Of a stretch of 48,409 bases of DNA, positions 1-11,096 are shown in pieces. Below the pieces are notes generated by a model. That model saw only the letters and a list, made by a program, of their open reading frames with translations. It was not told the DNA's origin and did not search any database. The position numbers and the translations under genes were made by a program. The stretch's first letter is position 1; every line of letters begins with the position of its first letter. The stretch is from Chara braunii (lineage: Eukaryota; Streptophyta; Charophyceae; Charales; Characeae), in contig BFEA01000575.1 of assembly GCA_003427395.1 (NCBI GenBank), forward strand, positions 664,324 through 712,732, in the 5' to 3' direction.

Positions 1-20
1 AAAAAAAAAAAAAAAAAAAA
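1..20. repeat. poly(A) run at window edge
   Basis: Twenty A residues open the window and are followed by a purine-rich stretch. It could be the tail of a retroposon lying to the left or simply a contig edge. Nothing inside the window decides between these. Confidence 0.7.
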
Positions 21-115
21 GGAGACAGTCGGGGTGAAAGGAGGTGAGGAAGGTGAAGGGAAGAAGAAGGTTGGTGAGTGAAAGTGAATCCGGCAGCCAT
101 AGCCGACCGGGGAAG

Positions 116-268
116 TTGACCGGGAGAGTTGACCAAGCGTTGACCGGACGTTGACCGGGGTTGACCAGGAGTTGACAGGAGGTGTTAGCCGGCGTTGACC
201 GGGGGTTGACCGGGGGTTGACCTCAGCGTTGACCGGCGTTAAGCAAGCCGTTGACCACGAGTTTGACC
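116..268 (+). promoter_or_regulatory. Dense TTGACC (W-box-like) array
   Basis: Twelve TTGAC cores, eleven of them TTGACC, lie in about 150 bases, mostly spaced 10-20 bases apart and often embedded in GTTGACCGGG. TTGAC[C/T] is the plant W-box bound by WRKY factors. The array is about 600 bases upstream of the gag start of the Ty3/gypsy element, where an LTR or leader promoter would lie. A role as a stress-responsive retrotransposon promoter is inference; it may equally be a degenerate GTTGACCGG minisatellite. Confidence 0.5.
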
Positions 269-875
269 AAGCTGGAGCCGAAATACTCTCGCCAAGCCTT
301 CAACCTATCCCTCGCCCTATGGATGTGCACACACCCTGTGGTACTTGCTTAGTCCAGTCTGTCTGTCTCTTCTTTCTGCATCGAGTCTCTTTTGTCCAGG
401 TGATAGTACTCTGTGGATGAAGGATAGGCCTTGTTGACCAAACCCCTTCCGGACCAAGTAGGGCTAAAGACTGTGTCTGTCACTGTCTGACGACTCGACT
501 GTCCCGGAGGCCTAACCCTCCCAAGGACCGGTACAGACCGGCGGGCTGCTCGGTGTGGCACGGTAGGGCCGAAAGGCTGAGTTGTGGGTTGCGCAACAGG
601 CAGTCTAAGTGTTGAGAGACCTGCTGATCACGTCGTCCTGTTTGCGACGTTAAATAATTCCGGAGGAGTTACGGGGGATCTCCTTAAATGCCTCCTGATC
701 AGCAACAGGTCTAGTAGTGACAGCCATAGTGTAGGTCTAGGCTAGAGACCCTAGTTGGCAGGATCCCTATCCGGATTCTGTGAGTCTTTAGATTGAGTCA
801 GTAGGTTTGTCAATCAGGGGTTAGAGTCTACGTGGTGAGGTTTGGAACCGCCAATCCGGTTGTGCACTTATCACC
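269..875. other. Non-coding leader before gag of Ty3/gypsy element 1
   Basis: No supported coding sequence. This should contain the 5' LTR end, primer-binding site and leader of the element whose gag starts at 876. I could not match it to sequence beyond 6470, so LTR borders are not defined. A TGG-initial string near 843 might be a primer-binding site, but no tRNA match is certain. Confidence 0.4.
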
Positions 876-2804
876 ATGGTGGAGACCCGTAGTGGGAAGA
901 GTACTAGCCCCTACATCCAGGAGCAACAAGAGAAGATGGTTGCCTTGGTGAGGGAGAGTAAGGAGAGGAAAGAGCTTCTAAAGCAGGCGGAATTAAAAGC
1001 AATCGCAGAGGAGCAGGCGGCAAAGATGAAGAAGTTGGAAGAAGAGATGGAGGAGAAGAAAAAGGTTGCCGAGATAGAAGCAGCAGCAGAAGCAGAAGAG
1101 GAGAGAAAACGCAGGAAAGTAAAAGGGGAGAGTAGTGGCACGGCGAATCAGGAGGCAGCGATGGAGAAGAAGATTAGTGAGTGGATTGCTAACTTATCGT
1201 TGGGGGAAGACGAGGAGGCAGAGATGTATGTGCCACAGGATGAGAGGGACGCGTTAGCCAGGGTGTTAGCAACAATCGAGGACCCCCTGGAACGGCAAGA
1301 AACAGAGGAGGAAAAAAAGTTGGAGTGAAAACTGAGGATGAAGAGGGAAAAGAAGAAAAGGAGGGAGGAAGTTAATAGGTTGACCGCGGAGGTGGCAAAG
1401 GTGAGAGATTGTAGACAAGAGGTGCAGGCGCAGACAGATATTTCTGCCAAAATGGATAAGATATTGGGGTACTTGGAAGTGTTGAGTGGGGCTTGGATGG
1501 AGGAGCGCCAAGCCAACTGGGGTCACGATGTGGCCCTGAGTGCCATGCGGTCAGGATTCCGGGATTTCGCGCGCGATATGGTCACCCACGTTGAGGGCGA
1601 AGTTAGGCGGTTAAGAGAGAACGTGGGAAAGTTTTTTGAGGGCGCCATCGAGAGTGCCAAAGCAGTTGCCGCCGTTGAGAGTGAGGCCAGGCCCCGTAAA
1701 GAGCCCGTCAAGCTTAAGTTCCCAAACGCATATGGCGGGAAGAAGGAGGAGAATTTTGATAACTGGGAGGCGAGCGTCAATAGTTATTTGTATTTACAGC
1801 ACATCCTGACTGAGGAACAAGTCCTCGTCGCCTTCCAGGCCCTCAAAGATGAAGCGGCCACGCAGCCGGTTGTGAAAACAACCTGGTTGCATATTCCAAG
1901 ATCAGACCCCTTCCTCAATTCTTCAAAACTCCTGAGGGAAAGATTTGTTGACCCAACGAGAGGCGTGAGGGTCTCTCATAAGTTACAGACTATCCACTCG
2001 CGACAGTGGAGGAGTGCGAAAGCACTCAAAGGTGTCATGGACGACTTGGTAGCCGTCCCAGACCATGGGGTCACTAAGCCCCAGTTGGTCCAGTTATTTT
2101 ATCGTGTCATGCCAAAGCCCTTGAGAGGGCATTTCTTTGATAAGTCTCAACAGGCCTACATCACATATGATGTGCTGAGTAGAGAGGTGGTCCTGTTCGA
2201 GTCGAAGTCCATGCCAGTGTTCACTTTCTGGCACAAGGACCTGGATAAGGGGAAGAAGTGGAAGGGTCGTACCATCTTTAGCCAAGTTAGGGCCAAGGAT
2301 CACATGATCCTTACTTTAGAGGACGGTGGTACAGACGAGGTCCCATATAGTCAGATCGAGTGGGGCCTCGAGGATGAGGACAGTAGCGTGGGGCAGGGGA
2401 GGTCCTATGCGGCTGTCGCGGCTGGAGGGAGACCCCAAGGTAGAGGAGGAGGCCAGGGCCAAAGGGACCAGGCCACGGGAGGCCGAGGACCAGGCGCACC
2501 GGGGGTTGGCGAACAAGGGAACCGGCAAGTGGGAGGTAGGGGTCAAGGTCCCCCGCCAAATCGTCAGGGTTCTTGTCGGTCCCCGCAGCGATGAGGTGGA
2601 AGGCCACCTCAAGGAGGATGGCACCCAGGCTTGCCGCAGGGCAAGCCCTGGGAAGATTTGGGTTTGGACCAACGCGTATGGCAGGAACGCGTGGACTTGG
2701 GTCAGTGCGTGTTTTGTGGTGACCCAGCACATGTAATTAAATTTTGTCCTAAGTATAGACAGGCCCGATGGGATGGCCAGCAGTCAAAAGGCAGCCGCCA
2801 GTAG
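876..2804 (+). pseudogene. gag: Ty3/gypsy element 1 Gag, broken by two TGA codons
   Basis: One reading frame runs from ATG 876 to TAG 2802 with two internal TGA codons at 1326 and 2592 and no frameshift. The first 150 codons are strongly charged coiled coil (Glu/Lys/Ala-rich, beginning MVETRSGK). The middle, about 1690-2230, resembles a retrotransposon capsid (Retrotrans_gag) domain. A Gly/Arg/Gln-rich RNA-binding stretch follows (about 2390-2590). A perfect CCHC zinc knuckle, CVFCGDPAHVIKFC, lies at 2706-2747, beyond the second stop but in the same frame; this is the main reason to treat the whole stretch as one decayed gene. Gag would form the capsid and package the RNA. Pol follows in the -1 frame and overlaps by about 60 bases, so expression by -1 frameshifting is plausible, though no canonical slippery heptamer was found. 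Confidence 0.85.
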
Positions 2805-5800
2805 GGGTCGCAACTGCCCCTACTTCAAGGCCATCTGGGGAAGCGAGCGCGCGTGTACAAGAAACTCCCAAACCACATGAGCCTTTGGCAGAGGTTGCAG
2901 GCCAGTGCCTAGCTAGCTGTCCAGAGACTGCTTGTGTTAGCGTCTCTCTAGGCACTTCCCTCACAGGCGTGGCAGAAGAGTTGAAGGAGAGAATGTTGGC
3001 CTGGGCCAAAATGAAGAAGGAGAGTAAGGGACAACTAATTCTAGTTGATGTAGAAGTTTTCAGGAGTACAGTAGGGGCCCTTATAGACTCAGGGGCTACC
3101 CGTAGTTATATTAGGTGTAGAGCGCTGAAGAAGCTGAGGCTATGATTGAAAGTCCAAAAGTTGGCAGACCCCATAGTCAGTGTCCTCGCAGACAACCGCA
3201 CTAGTATGCGTGTTGAGGACTATGTAGAGGAAGTCCAGGCGTATTCTCGCCTAGAGAAAGATGGGAAGGTGGAGAAAGTTCTCCATTCCCTGACTCTCCT
3301 CGTACAAGATGATCTTCCTTTCGATATAGTTTTGGGAATGGATTGGGGAGAGGCAGCAGGGGCCACACTCCACTTGAGAGAGCACGAGTGTAGGCTCCCT
3401 AGTCCATCAGGCGAGGTTAAGACAGCCTGTTTGTTCCATGTGTCAGGAGTAGACAGTTCGCTGGCACATTGCTGTCTCAGTGCTCCCGCGTTCGCGCGAT
3501 TGGTGAAAAAGGAGCAGTAACTGTTAGAGGACCAGGTCTTTGTAGTATATGTCAGACCTGTCACTTAGCCTAAGGAAGGGGATAGTTCCACGGATCCAAC
3601 CATTGCCAAACTGTTGGAGGAGTTAAAAGATTTAACCGAGTCGCCGATAGGACTAGTGCCGCGACCAATCCAGCACAGGATAAAAATAGAGTCTGGCAGT
3701 CGAACTCCTAAGGGAGCAATCTACAGGATGTCCCCTAGAGAGTTAGAGGAGTTGCGCAAGCAGTTGGACGAGCTCCTCGAGAAGGGTTGGATTAGGCCCA
3801 GTTCGTCTCCTTTTGGACCACCTGTTTTGTTTGTCTCCAAAAAGGAAGGAGAGTTGCGAATGTGTATCGACTATAGAGGTCTGAATGCGATCACAGTCAA
3901 GAATGTTGAACCACTGCCAAGGATAGACGATCCCTTAGATCGGGTGCAGGGTTGCAAATATTTTTCAAAGATAGATCTGAAGTCCTATTATCATCAGATA
4001 GAGGTCCACCCTGATGACCAGTACAAGACTGCGTTCCAGACTAGATATGGCCATTATGAGTTCATAGTGATGCCCTCTGGACTAACCAACACGCCAGCTA
4101 CATTTCAGCGATGTATGAACGATCTGTTTAGGCCGTGGTTAGACAAGTTTGTAGTAGTCTATTTAGATGATATATTAGTTTTCAGCAGGACCGTCCAAGA
4201 GCCTCAGGGTCATTTGAGGCAGGTCTTGGAGAAGCTGAGAGAAGCTAACTTCAAGATTAACCCGAAGAAGTGCGAGTGGGCCAAGACACAAGTCCTGTAC
4301 TTGGGCCACGTCTTAGACGGAGATGGCATTAAGCCTGAGGACAACAAGATAGCAGCAATTAGGGATTGGCCGACGCCCCGCACACTAACAGAGTTGCGGT
4401 CGTTTCTAGGCCTAGCCAATTACTATAGGAAGTTCTTGAGGAACTTCTCGACTATCCCCGCTCCCCTTCGCCGGTTGCTAAAAAAAGAGGCAATCTGGCA
4501 ATGGGACAAAGACTGTACATCTGCGCTAAAGAAATTAAAGCGCACGTTGATAGAGTATCCTTTCCTCAAAGTAGCTGATCCGTCTTAGCCATTTGTCGTC
4601 ACCAAGGACGCGAGTCAATATGGTATAGGCGTCGTGTTGTAGCAAGACAACGACAATGGCTATAGACTCGTAGAGTTCATGTCAGCGAGGACGCCTTCAG
4701 AGAAAGTAGCCACCTCGACGTATGAGAGAGAACTCTAAGCTCTCGGGCAGACCTTAGAGCATTGGAAACATTACCTGCTTGGGAGACACTTCAAAGTATA
4801 TTCAGACCACGAAACTCTTAGATGATTAAAGACCTCGGCCAAAATGACACCTAAGTTGACTAGGTGGGCCGCTGAGATAGACCAATACGACTTTGAGCTC
4901 AAGCCGGTCAAAGGCAAATACAACGTAGTTGCGGATGCTCTGAGTAGGAGATCAGACTACTTTGGAGCTATAGTGCACTATCTGGACATAGAAAAGGACC
5001 TGCAAGAAAAAGTAAGACAGACATATGCGCAGAATCCTATCTATAGCGACCTCCTCAAGAGAGTTAAGGAGGCTCCAGAGACTGAACCACACTACCGCAC
5101 TACAGAAGGATTGTTGTTTGAGAAGACTGATGTAGTAGACCGCCTGTGCGTCCCCAATAGTGAGGCAATCCGTAGCCTAATCCTAGCGGAATGCCATGAT
5201 ACAGAGGGACACTTCGGTTGGCAGAAGACTTTAGCCAATCTGATGCGTGCATATACCTGTCCAGGAATGGAAGCTGACTGCATAGAGTATGTTAGCAGTT
5301 GCAAAGTTTGCCAGAGAAACAAGACCACTACGCGTGCCCCTCTAGGTCTTCTCAGACCCTTGCCTATCCCAGACCAACCTGGAGATTCAGTCTCCATTGA
5401 CTTCATGGATGCCGGTGTCAAGAGTAGGCACGACAAAAGCCAAGTCATGGTCATAGTTAATAGATTCAGTAAATATGCAGTTTTTGTTCCTTTGCCTACA
5501 GAGGCACGTACCGAGTTAGTAATTCAGAAGTTTTTCGATTTTTGGGTCAGTGATCACGGGGTTCCATTGTCGATTGTTAGTGATAGAGACACCCATTTCA
5601 CCAGCCAGAACTGGCAGGAACTGATGAAAGTCTTTGGGTCAAAATTGTTTATGTCATCTGGCCATCATCGAGAGACTAACGGTCAGACAGAACAGATGAA
5701 CAAGATCCTGCAGCAAGTTTTGCGCATGTATATTAGACCGGATCAAGTCAATTGGGGCAAAATGTTGCCCAAGGTAGCCAGCGCATACAATAACAGCGTG

Positions 5801-6469
5801 CATTTGTCTACCTGTCGGACTCCCAACGAGTTGCACAAGTCCTTTAGACCCCGTAGACCGTTTGAGGGACTTACGCGGGACCAGATTCACAGGCTACCGC
5901 CCGGAACCAGGGAGTTTGCGATACAACACGAGAGAGAGCTAGCTACAGTTGTTGAAAACCTCAGGAAGGCCCAACATCGAATGATAGAACAGACAAACAA
6001 GCACAGTCGCCCGTCTCAATTTCAAGTAGGCGACTTAGTCTGGGTCAAGTCCAAAGAGTTTGCACCTGAGGAGAACATCTCGCAGAAGTTACCTCCCGCG
6101 TATAGAGGACCGTGGGCAGTTCTAGAAGCCAAGGGCGGAGAGGATGGACCGTCCTACACAATAGAGATCCCACCACACCTCCACACCTATCCTGTATTCC
6201 ATGCATCAAAGCTATTGTCGTGTGTCACAAGTCAACAGTTCCCTTCAAGAAGATCCATGATCCCTCCGGATATGGATGGAAGATATGACATTGACGGCAT
6301 TGTAGATGAAGATGTGTTTAGTCCACAGAGACAGTATAAAGTCCGGTTTGCTTATCAGGAACTGGAAGTCGACCGCTGGTTTACCAGAACCTAACTTCTA
6401 GAAACAGCTCCCGACATAGTTAGAGCCTATGAGCGTGATAAGAAGGGTAAAGGTCCTGCCTTGGACTAA
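2741..6469 (+). pseudogene. pol: Ty3/gypsy element 1 Pol (protease, RT, RNase H, integrase, chromodomain-like tail)
   Basis: A single frame is collinear with a Ty3/gypsy polyprotein to TAA 6467. Order: aspartic protease with LIDSGATRSYI (catalytic Asp 3086); reverse transcriptase from about 3614 with YLDD at 4160-4171; RNase H about 4586-4960 (KDASQYGIG, then SDHETL); integrase with an HHCC zinc site (about 5190-5320) and core residues Asp 5399, Asp 5582 and Glu 5690; then a GPW-type C-terminal region and a chromodomain-like segment (about 6285-6390) as in chromoviruses. Eight internal stops occur at 3143, 3518, 3566, 4586, 4640, 4736, 4823 and 6392, with no frameshift found. Each stop is one transition from a sense codon, usually the residue expected at that family position. 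As it stands the protein cannot be made. RT has MPSGLTN where the family has MPFGLTN. Confidence 0.9.
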
Positions 6470-7687
6470 GATATTCTCAGAGGACCTCGAATTTAGGACG
6501 GTGGGAGTGAAACGGTTTCACCTTTGCAGTAGCAGATGCAGATCCCAGGGCTCGATCCCTAGTCCTTACCCTACCGTGTACAGTACCTGTGTAGACCCCG
6601 AGAGTTGAAACCGTGACCTGTGTATTCGTAAGCAACTGGTAGGCTGTCATAAGTCCGTAGGTTGTAGGGGNGTGTACAGTACCTGTGTAGACCCCGAGAG
6701 TTGAAACCGTGACCTGTGTATTCGTAAGCAACTGGTAGGCTGTCATAAGTCCGTAGGTTGTAGGGGCTCGATCTGTAGGTCTGTCGAACAAAAGTCTTAG
6801 TGAAGTCTAGAAGTCTTAGCTGTAGTCTTCTAGAAGGTCGGCAAGTGGGCAAGTGGGCAAGTGGTGAGCCAAGTGGTGGACTAACTGGAGTATGATTGCA
6901 ATACGACTTCAGTAGGTTAGCAGTGAGTCCCCAAGCAGTCAGCGGTGCAGTCCAGTCAGTCCCAGTCCACTCCAGCAAGTACCATGAGGGACTGTGTGCA
7001 CCATGGGCCAATGGAAAAGGGGCAGATCCACGAGCTTCAGAAGTATAAATCAAGAGGCAGCGCCCAACCATTCATTCATTCCTGCGTGAAGCGCTGCCAC
7101 AACGACTTGTGCAAGGAGGTCTGCAGTGAGCCCGGAGCCGAAGTGGACGAGAGAGAAGGAGCGTAGCATAGCGATAGGGTAGTAGCGGCCATAGCCGCCA
7201 CAACTAGAGTTAGTGTGTAGCATGTGTGTGTGTGTGTAAGTGTTCAGAGAGACGCGTGTGGGATATCCAGGGTGATCCACTGTATGCGAACATAGAGTTG
7301 TATGGGCGCTATATCGCCATAGCCATTGGAAGTGAACTCGCATCTGGGTTGCCATATCTCTGAGTTTGAGTGGGCGCATGTCGCCAGTTTGCTGCGCTAC
7401 TGTTTGCATGCATGTGAATGAAAGCAAGTCTGATTGCAGGTGAGTCAACAATCATCAATAGAACAACCCACGACAGGTGAGTAGAGTCAGCCAACAATAA
7501 CACAAAGCAATCATTGTGTCAGCTGAGCATCCTCTTGCTGTCTCACTGCAGATACCTAAATCCAAGCACAAGGGCTGATGCATGGCACTACGACGTAACC
7601 CAGTGCCATACCGCCCGTCAGCGCACACAAGTGCAAATGTCGATTATTACCAATCTTCACTGAAAATGGCAGCGCGAGTCCTTCCCT
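6470..7687. other. Downstream of element 1: no gene seen
   Basis: Probable 3' untranslated/LTR remnant of element 1 followed by unclassified sequence. It contains the 95-bp assembly duplication around N 6671, a short GCAAGTGGG tandem at 6841-6866 and a short GT run near 7220. No reading frame here resembles a known protein. Confidence 0.5.
6576..6766. repeat. 95-bp direct duplication flanking a single N (assembly join)
   Basis: Bases 6576-6670 are repeated at 6672-6766, separated only by the N at 6671. The same structure with the same 95-bp length occurs at 40915-41105. This is most simply an unmerged contig overlap and not a biological tandem repeat. Confidence 0.85.
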
Positions 7688-7978
7688 GCCACGTGTCACA
7701 TCCCAGCTTTGCCAACACAGCACATCTACGGAGTATGCCACGTTAGCAACAATGGCCAGCAAGGCTGTCAAATGGAAAGTCACAGTAGCCACGTCAGCAG
7801 TGCACAATTGCCAAGCCCATTTGTCATTGGTTGCCACATTAGACTGAAGATACCGCTGAAGTCTCTGAAGTCCCACGTCAGCAGGTAAGTCGCAACACAG
7901 GTAAGTGCCACGTCAAACAATATCCCGCTGTCCGTCTGAATGCCACGTCAACATCCACATGTCATGCCACGTCGGCAG

Positions 7979-8052
<74 letters not shown>

Positions 8053-8178
8053 GATCGTCAAGCGCCACGTCAGCGCCTCAGCCAATGATGCTCTTGCCGA
8101 CCACCGATCGCCACCTCAACAACAATGCGCCAACGTTAGTAATGCCGCAGGTCTTCCTCTTCAAGTCCACGTCATCAT
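7688..8178. repeat. Cluster of GCCACGTCA-type motifs
   Basis: About nine copies of a CCACGT core, most reading GCCACGTCA followed by GC/AAC (near 7689, 7738, 7788, 7872, 7907, 7941, 7965, 8064 and 8169), occur at irregular spacing, with two more near 8597 and 8648. The ACGT core is the plant bZIP G-box/C-box type. Copies are too irregular for a simple satellite. Function is unknown. Confidence 0.45.
7982..8049. repeat. (CT)n microsatellite
   Basis: An uninterrupted CT dinucleotide run of about 68 bases. Reading frames through it are low-complexity artefacts. Confidence 0.95.
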
Positions 8179-8915
8179 CTTCGAAAGGTAAGTGTGTGTG
8201 TGCGTCCGTTCAACAATGTCTAGACCCGCGATTATAATCGCGCGCGTTAATAAACACGATTCTAGAGACAAACAGCCACCTCCTTGACTTACCATAGCGG
8301 ATCGTGGCGCGCAACAGCAGATCATGACAAAGGAGGTTGTGCTGCGATACCAAATTGCAATGAACCCAGTCTGGAAGGAAACTCGTCAATGTCGAAATAC
8401 AAGATATCTCAGTGCTTGTCAATATCTCCAATAATCATGAAATATGATTTGAAGTACAATGTCTTGCAACCAACGGATAAAGCTGAAAAGAGGGAGATAA
8501 GACTCAGAGGGTGGAAGAGAAAGCATCCATTAATGTCATCACAGATAGATCTCCTTCATATCCCACTCCTCCTTCGGGCATCTCCCCTCTTCCACGTCTG
8601 CAAACAGTGTCCAGAGACAAGCCTGACAAGATCCGATCAGAGCATAGTGCCACGTAGGCACAAATCTCTCATGAAGACGTCACAGCAGCATGCAATGTCG
8701 ACAACATCAATGAGGTAAGCATCCGTCGTTTTCTCACAACCAATCTCACAGCCCTGATCTCACTCCTCGTCCATTCCCCAATCTGTGTCAAAGACAATGT
8801 GGCAAATGCCACATCAACAATCAAGTCTCCAGCTGGCACCAAGAGCAGAAAGGCGCCAGCACGCAATGCAGCAGTCTCGCGTTGTCGTCACACACAATCA
8901 TTATGCCAACATAGT

Positions 8916-8963
8916 GCCAGCGTCAAGCCAGCGTCTGGCCAGCGTCTTGCCAGCGTCGAGCAG
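8916..8963. repeat. GCCAGCGTC minisatellite
   Basis: Four tandem units of GCCAGCGTC plus 2-3 variable bases. No coding content was recognised around it (8180-9340), which otherwise holds no gene I can support. Confidence 0.8.
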
Positions 8964-9345
8964 TAAGTGCAAGACTGAATGTTGATGATAGGGGCTGGGT
9001 CAACAAGTAGTGCAGTCACAAATTGACCAGCCTCTGGTCTCCCGGATGCAACGGCCCAGATTGACTTTCAGTCGATGGCCTGGATCTCATACAGTTGCAG
9101 ACTTTCACTTCGACCAGATTCTGCCTGCCAGTGGATACCTGCGTTCACCCAATGCGTGTGTCTGATCGAAGGCCTCGACTGGGTCCGTGCAGACTTTGAC
9201 TCGTGAGTCTCAATATTCTGATTTACAGTTGACTTTAGTCAACTGTTGGCCGCAGGGCCTCTGAGGCCTTTGCTTCAGGCCCTCAGTCGGGTACAGCCCA
9301 GCACAAGGCTTGCTGTGACCTGTGGGCAGCCCCTGGCTGTCGACG

Positions 9346-9350
<5 letters not shown>

Positions 9351-9392
<42 letters not shown>

Positions 9393-9394
9393 AA

Positions 9395-9446
<52 letters not shown>
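9351..9446. repeat. (CA)n-(GA)n compound microsatellite
   Basis: An AC run to about 9398 passes directly into an AG run to 9446. It is low complexity; apparent proteins across it are not real. Confidence 0.95.
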
Positions 9447-9449
<3 letters not shown>

Positions 9450-9890
9450 CAAATGTTTTTCTCCCGTCAATGTACATCCCCAGTGTTTTTTTTTTTGTTT
9501 TTTTTCAACATTTTAAGCCAGGGGGGTGTCCACCGCCCTGTGCAACCCCCCTCCGACCCCGATCCCGAACCCTGCTGCCGCCACATGGGCGCTAAACCCA
9601 TGAATGGCCTCTGTGAACGGCCGTTCACGGATTTTGCCCCCGGTGACTGGCCGGTCACATTCACTTGACCGGTGCCGGTCATGTTCACGGTGACGCCACT
9701 GCTGAGTGGCACCTGGTTTGTTCTGGGTTCTAATCCCTATGCTGCCACTTCAGGTGGCCTGAGGAGGATGGGGAGGGCCAGTCAATGCTGGTAGCTCGCT
9801 GGCGTGAGTTGTGCCACCCTGTAACCCTTGGCAATGCGGGAGCATCGGGCCAGGTGGAAGTGGCCGCAGCCACTCTAGACGCACCCAATA
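9447..9890. other. Unclassified stretch with palindromes
   Basis: No gene recognised. It contains a perfect 16-bp palindrome, GTGAACGGCCGTTCAC (9613-9628), beside other TGACCGG/CCGGTCA motifs, and a GGGTTCTAATCCC string near 9725 that resembles a pol III B box but has no convincing A box. Confidence 0.4.
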
Positions 9891-9898
9891 ATTTTTTA

Positions 9899-10042
9899 TT
9901 TTTTTTTTTTTTTTTTTTTTTTGGCGAAACAACCCAAGTAAACGCTAGCGTTGCTGATAAGAGCAGACACCGCTAGCATGCTCGGGGAGGCTCCATCTAT
10001 TGGTGGGGAGCAACACCTACTGGAAAACGGGTCCAGCGTCCC
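9899..10042 (-). mobile_element. Short poly(A) retroposon, copy 1 (two-hairpin 5' module)
   Basis: Read on the minus strand, the element starts GGGACGCTGGACCCG at 10042. It contains a 54-nt module with two consecutive potential stem-loops (GCTGGA/TCCAGC and GCTCC/GGAGC), continues about 65 nt with GCTAGCG and TCAGCAACGCTAGC, and ends in a poly(A) tail of more than 20 (T run at 9901-9922). Body about 120 nt. No tRNA head or open reading frame. Its body is shared with the copy at 17989-18143 and with the 3' part at 21374-21447. Confidence 0.7.
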
Positions 10043-10711
10043 TTCAACATTTGAAAGCTATTATTATGGAGGTATTTGAGCTCATAAGGGCAAGCCACGT
10101 GTCCTTTCCAGTGATCATCAAAACCGACACGCCAGCACTCCAAACACCCCATGAGCTCAGGTTGAATTCTCAGTCAAAATCATCATAGCTGACATTCGTG
10201 GCTCCACTGCGGTTGCCTATAAAGGGTTGAGGCCCACAATTTCATGGTACTTCGAGAGGCTTAGGGCCAGATCCCACTCGCAAAGAGGATTGGAATAAGT
10301 GGCTAAATTTGGACGTGCTGGACACAGAGAAGCAGAAAAGCAGTTTAATCACAATTGTTTGCACCTCTCCACAAAAGCGTCCAGATTCAGAGGCTTGTTC
10401 CAATACTCTTTGCCAGTGGGATGTGGCCCTTAAACTCTCAACATACCTGGCAGGCTGGCATAACAAAAGCTTGGCAGCCAGCAATCATGACATCAAATCT
10501 ATAAATAACTTCCAAAATGATCTGGAATTACCTTTATTAATAAAATAAAGAGAAAACTAGGGCGCGGTCAGGGTTAGAGTTTGAAAATACGTTTCTAACT
10601 GCCGTTTGGAGTCCAGTCCCCTCTAAAGTTTACACTGCAGTCCAAACTCCTCTGTAGCATGGCTGTCGCAGGGCAGAGTTTGTAACTGCAATCTAGTCAT
10701 CCACGTCGGAG
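10043..10711. other. Unclassified sequence, no supported gene
   Basis: Average composition, with a CTATAAAGG string near 10216 and AATAAAATAAA near 10542. Open frames of 79-80 codons on both strands (10242-10548) match nothing I recognise and overlap each other. Treated as non-coding. Confidence 0.35.
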
Positions 10712-11090
10712 GGCCAGGCCTTTTTCCAAAAAAAAAAGAAGAAACAAGAAGAAAAAAAGAAAAGCTCGTGGCGCTGTATCTTTCCATGTTCTAGCCAAGA
10801 TTCACTCTCAGAGCCATGATTTCATTTTTTTGGTGCAATGGGGATACAGGGGCCCAACGAGATACACGGGCCAGGCCGTTTTCCAAAAAAAAAAGAAGAA
10901 ACAAGGAGAAAAAAAGAAAAGCTCGTGGCGCTCGAAATGTGCAAAAAGAGAGCGAATCTTCGCTAGAACATGGAAAGATACAGCGCCATGATTTTATTTT
11001 ATTTTTGTGCAACGGGGATACAGGGGCCCAACGAGATACACGGGCTGACAACAACGCAGAGGGCCTAGAGGATACGCGTGCTGACAACAA
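10712..11090. repeat. Composite inverted/direct repeat (MITE-like)
   Basis: A left arm at about 10770-10810 (GGCGCTGTATCTTTCCATG...) is answered in inverted orientation by 10947-10987 (...CATGGAAAGATACAGCGCC), about 41 bp each. Purine-rich blocks at about 10715-10775 and 10865-10930 are direct repeats, as is a GGGGATACAGGGGCCC block at about 10841 and 11014. The arm motif recurs at 11193-11243, 12715-12765 and 47443-47500. This fits a small non-autonomous inverted-repeat element with internal duplication. No target duplication was identified. Confidence 0.55.
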
Positions 11091-11096
11091 CACAGT

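Larger units (their letters stand above)
876..6469 (+). mobile_element. Ty3/gypsy (chromovirus-like) LTR retrotransposon 1, coding part
   Basis: Gag and Pol lie in the standard Ty3/gypsy order (protease, RT, RNase H, integrase) with a chromodomain-like C-terminus. Flanking LTRs were searched for by eye between 1-875 and 6470-7560 and not found, so only the coding body is delimited. The left LTR may be partly outside the window. The differences from the 27.9-42.0 kb element in gag, RT and integrase are large, so these are two separate lineages. Confidence 0.85.

Noticed and set aside
1-7560. LTR pair for element 1
   Set aside because: No repeated segment of LTR length was found by eye between the 5' leader and the sequence after pol; a self-alignment would be needed to exclude short or diverged LTRs.
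7940-8191. Open frame through the CT microsatellite (poly Ser-Leu protein)
   Set aside because: All length comes from a dinucleotide run that lacks stops in any phase. The same applies to frames at 9246-9668, 12483-12893, 28402-28779, 40053-40461 and 43535-43848.
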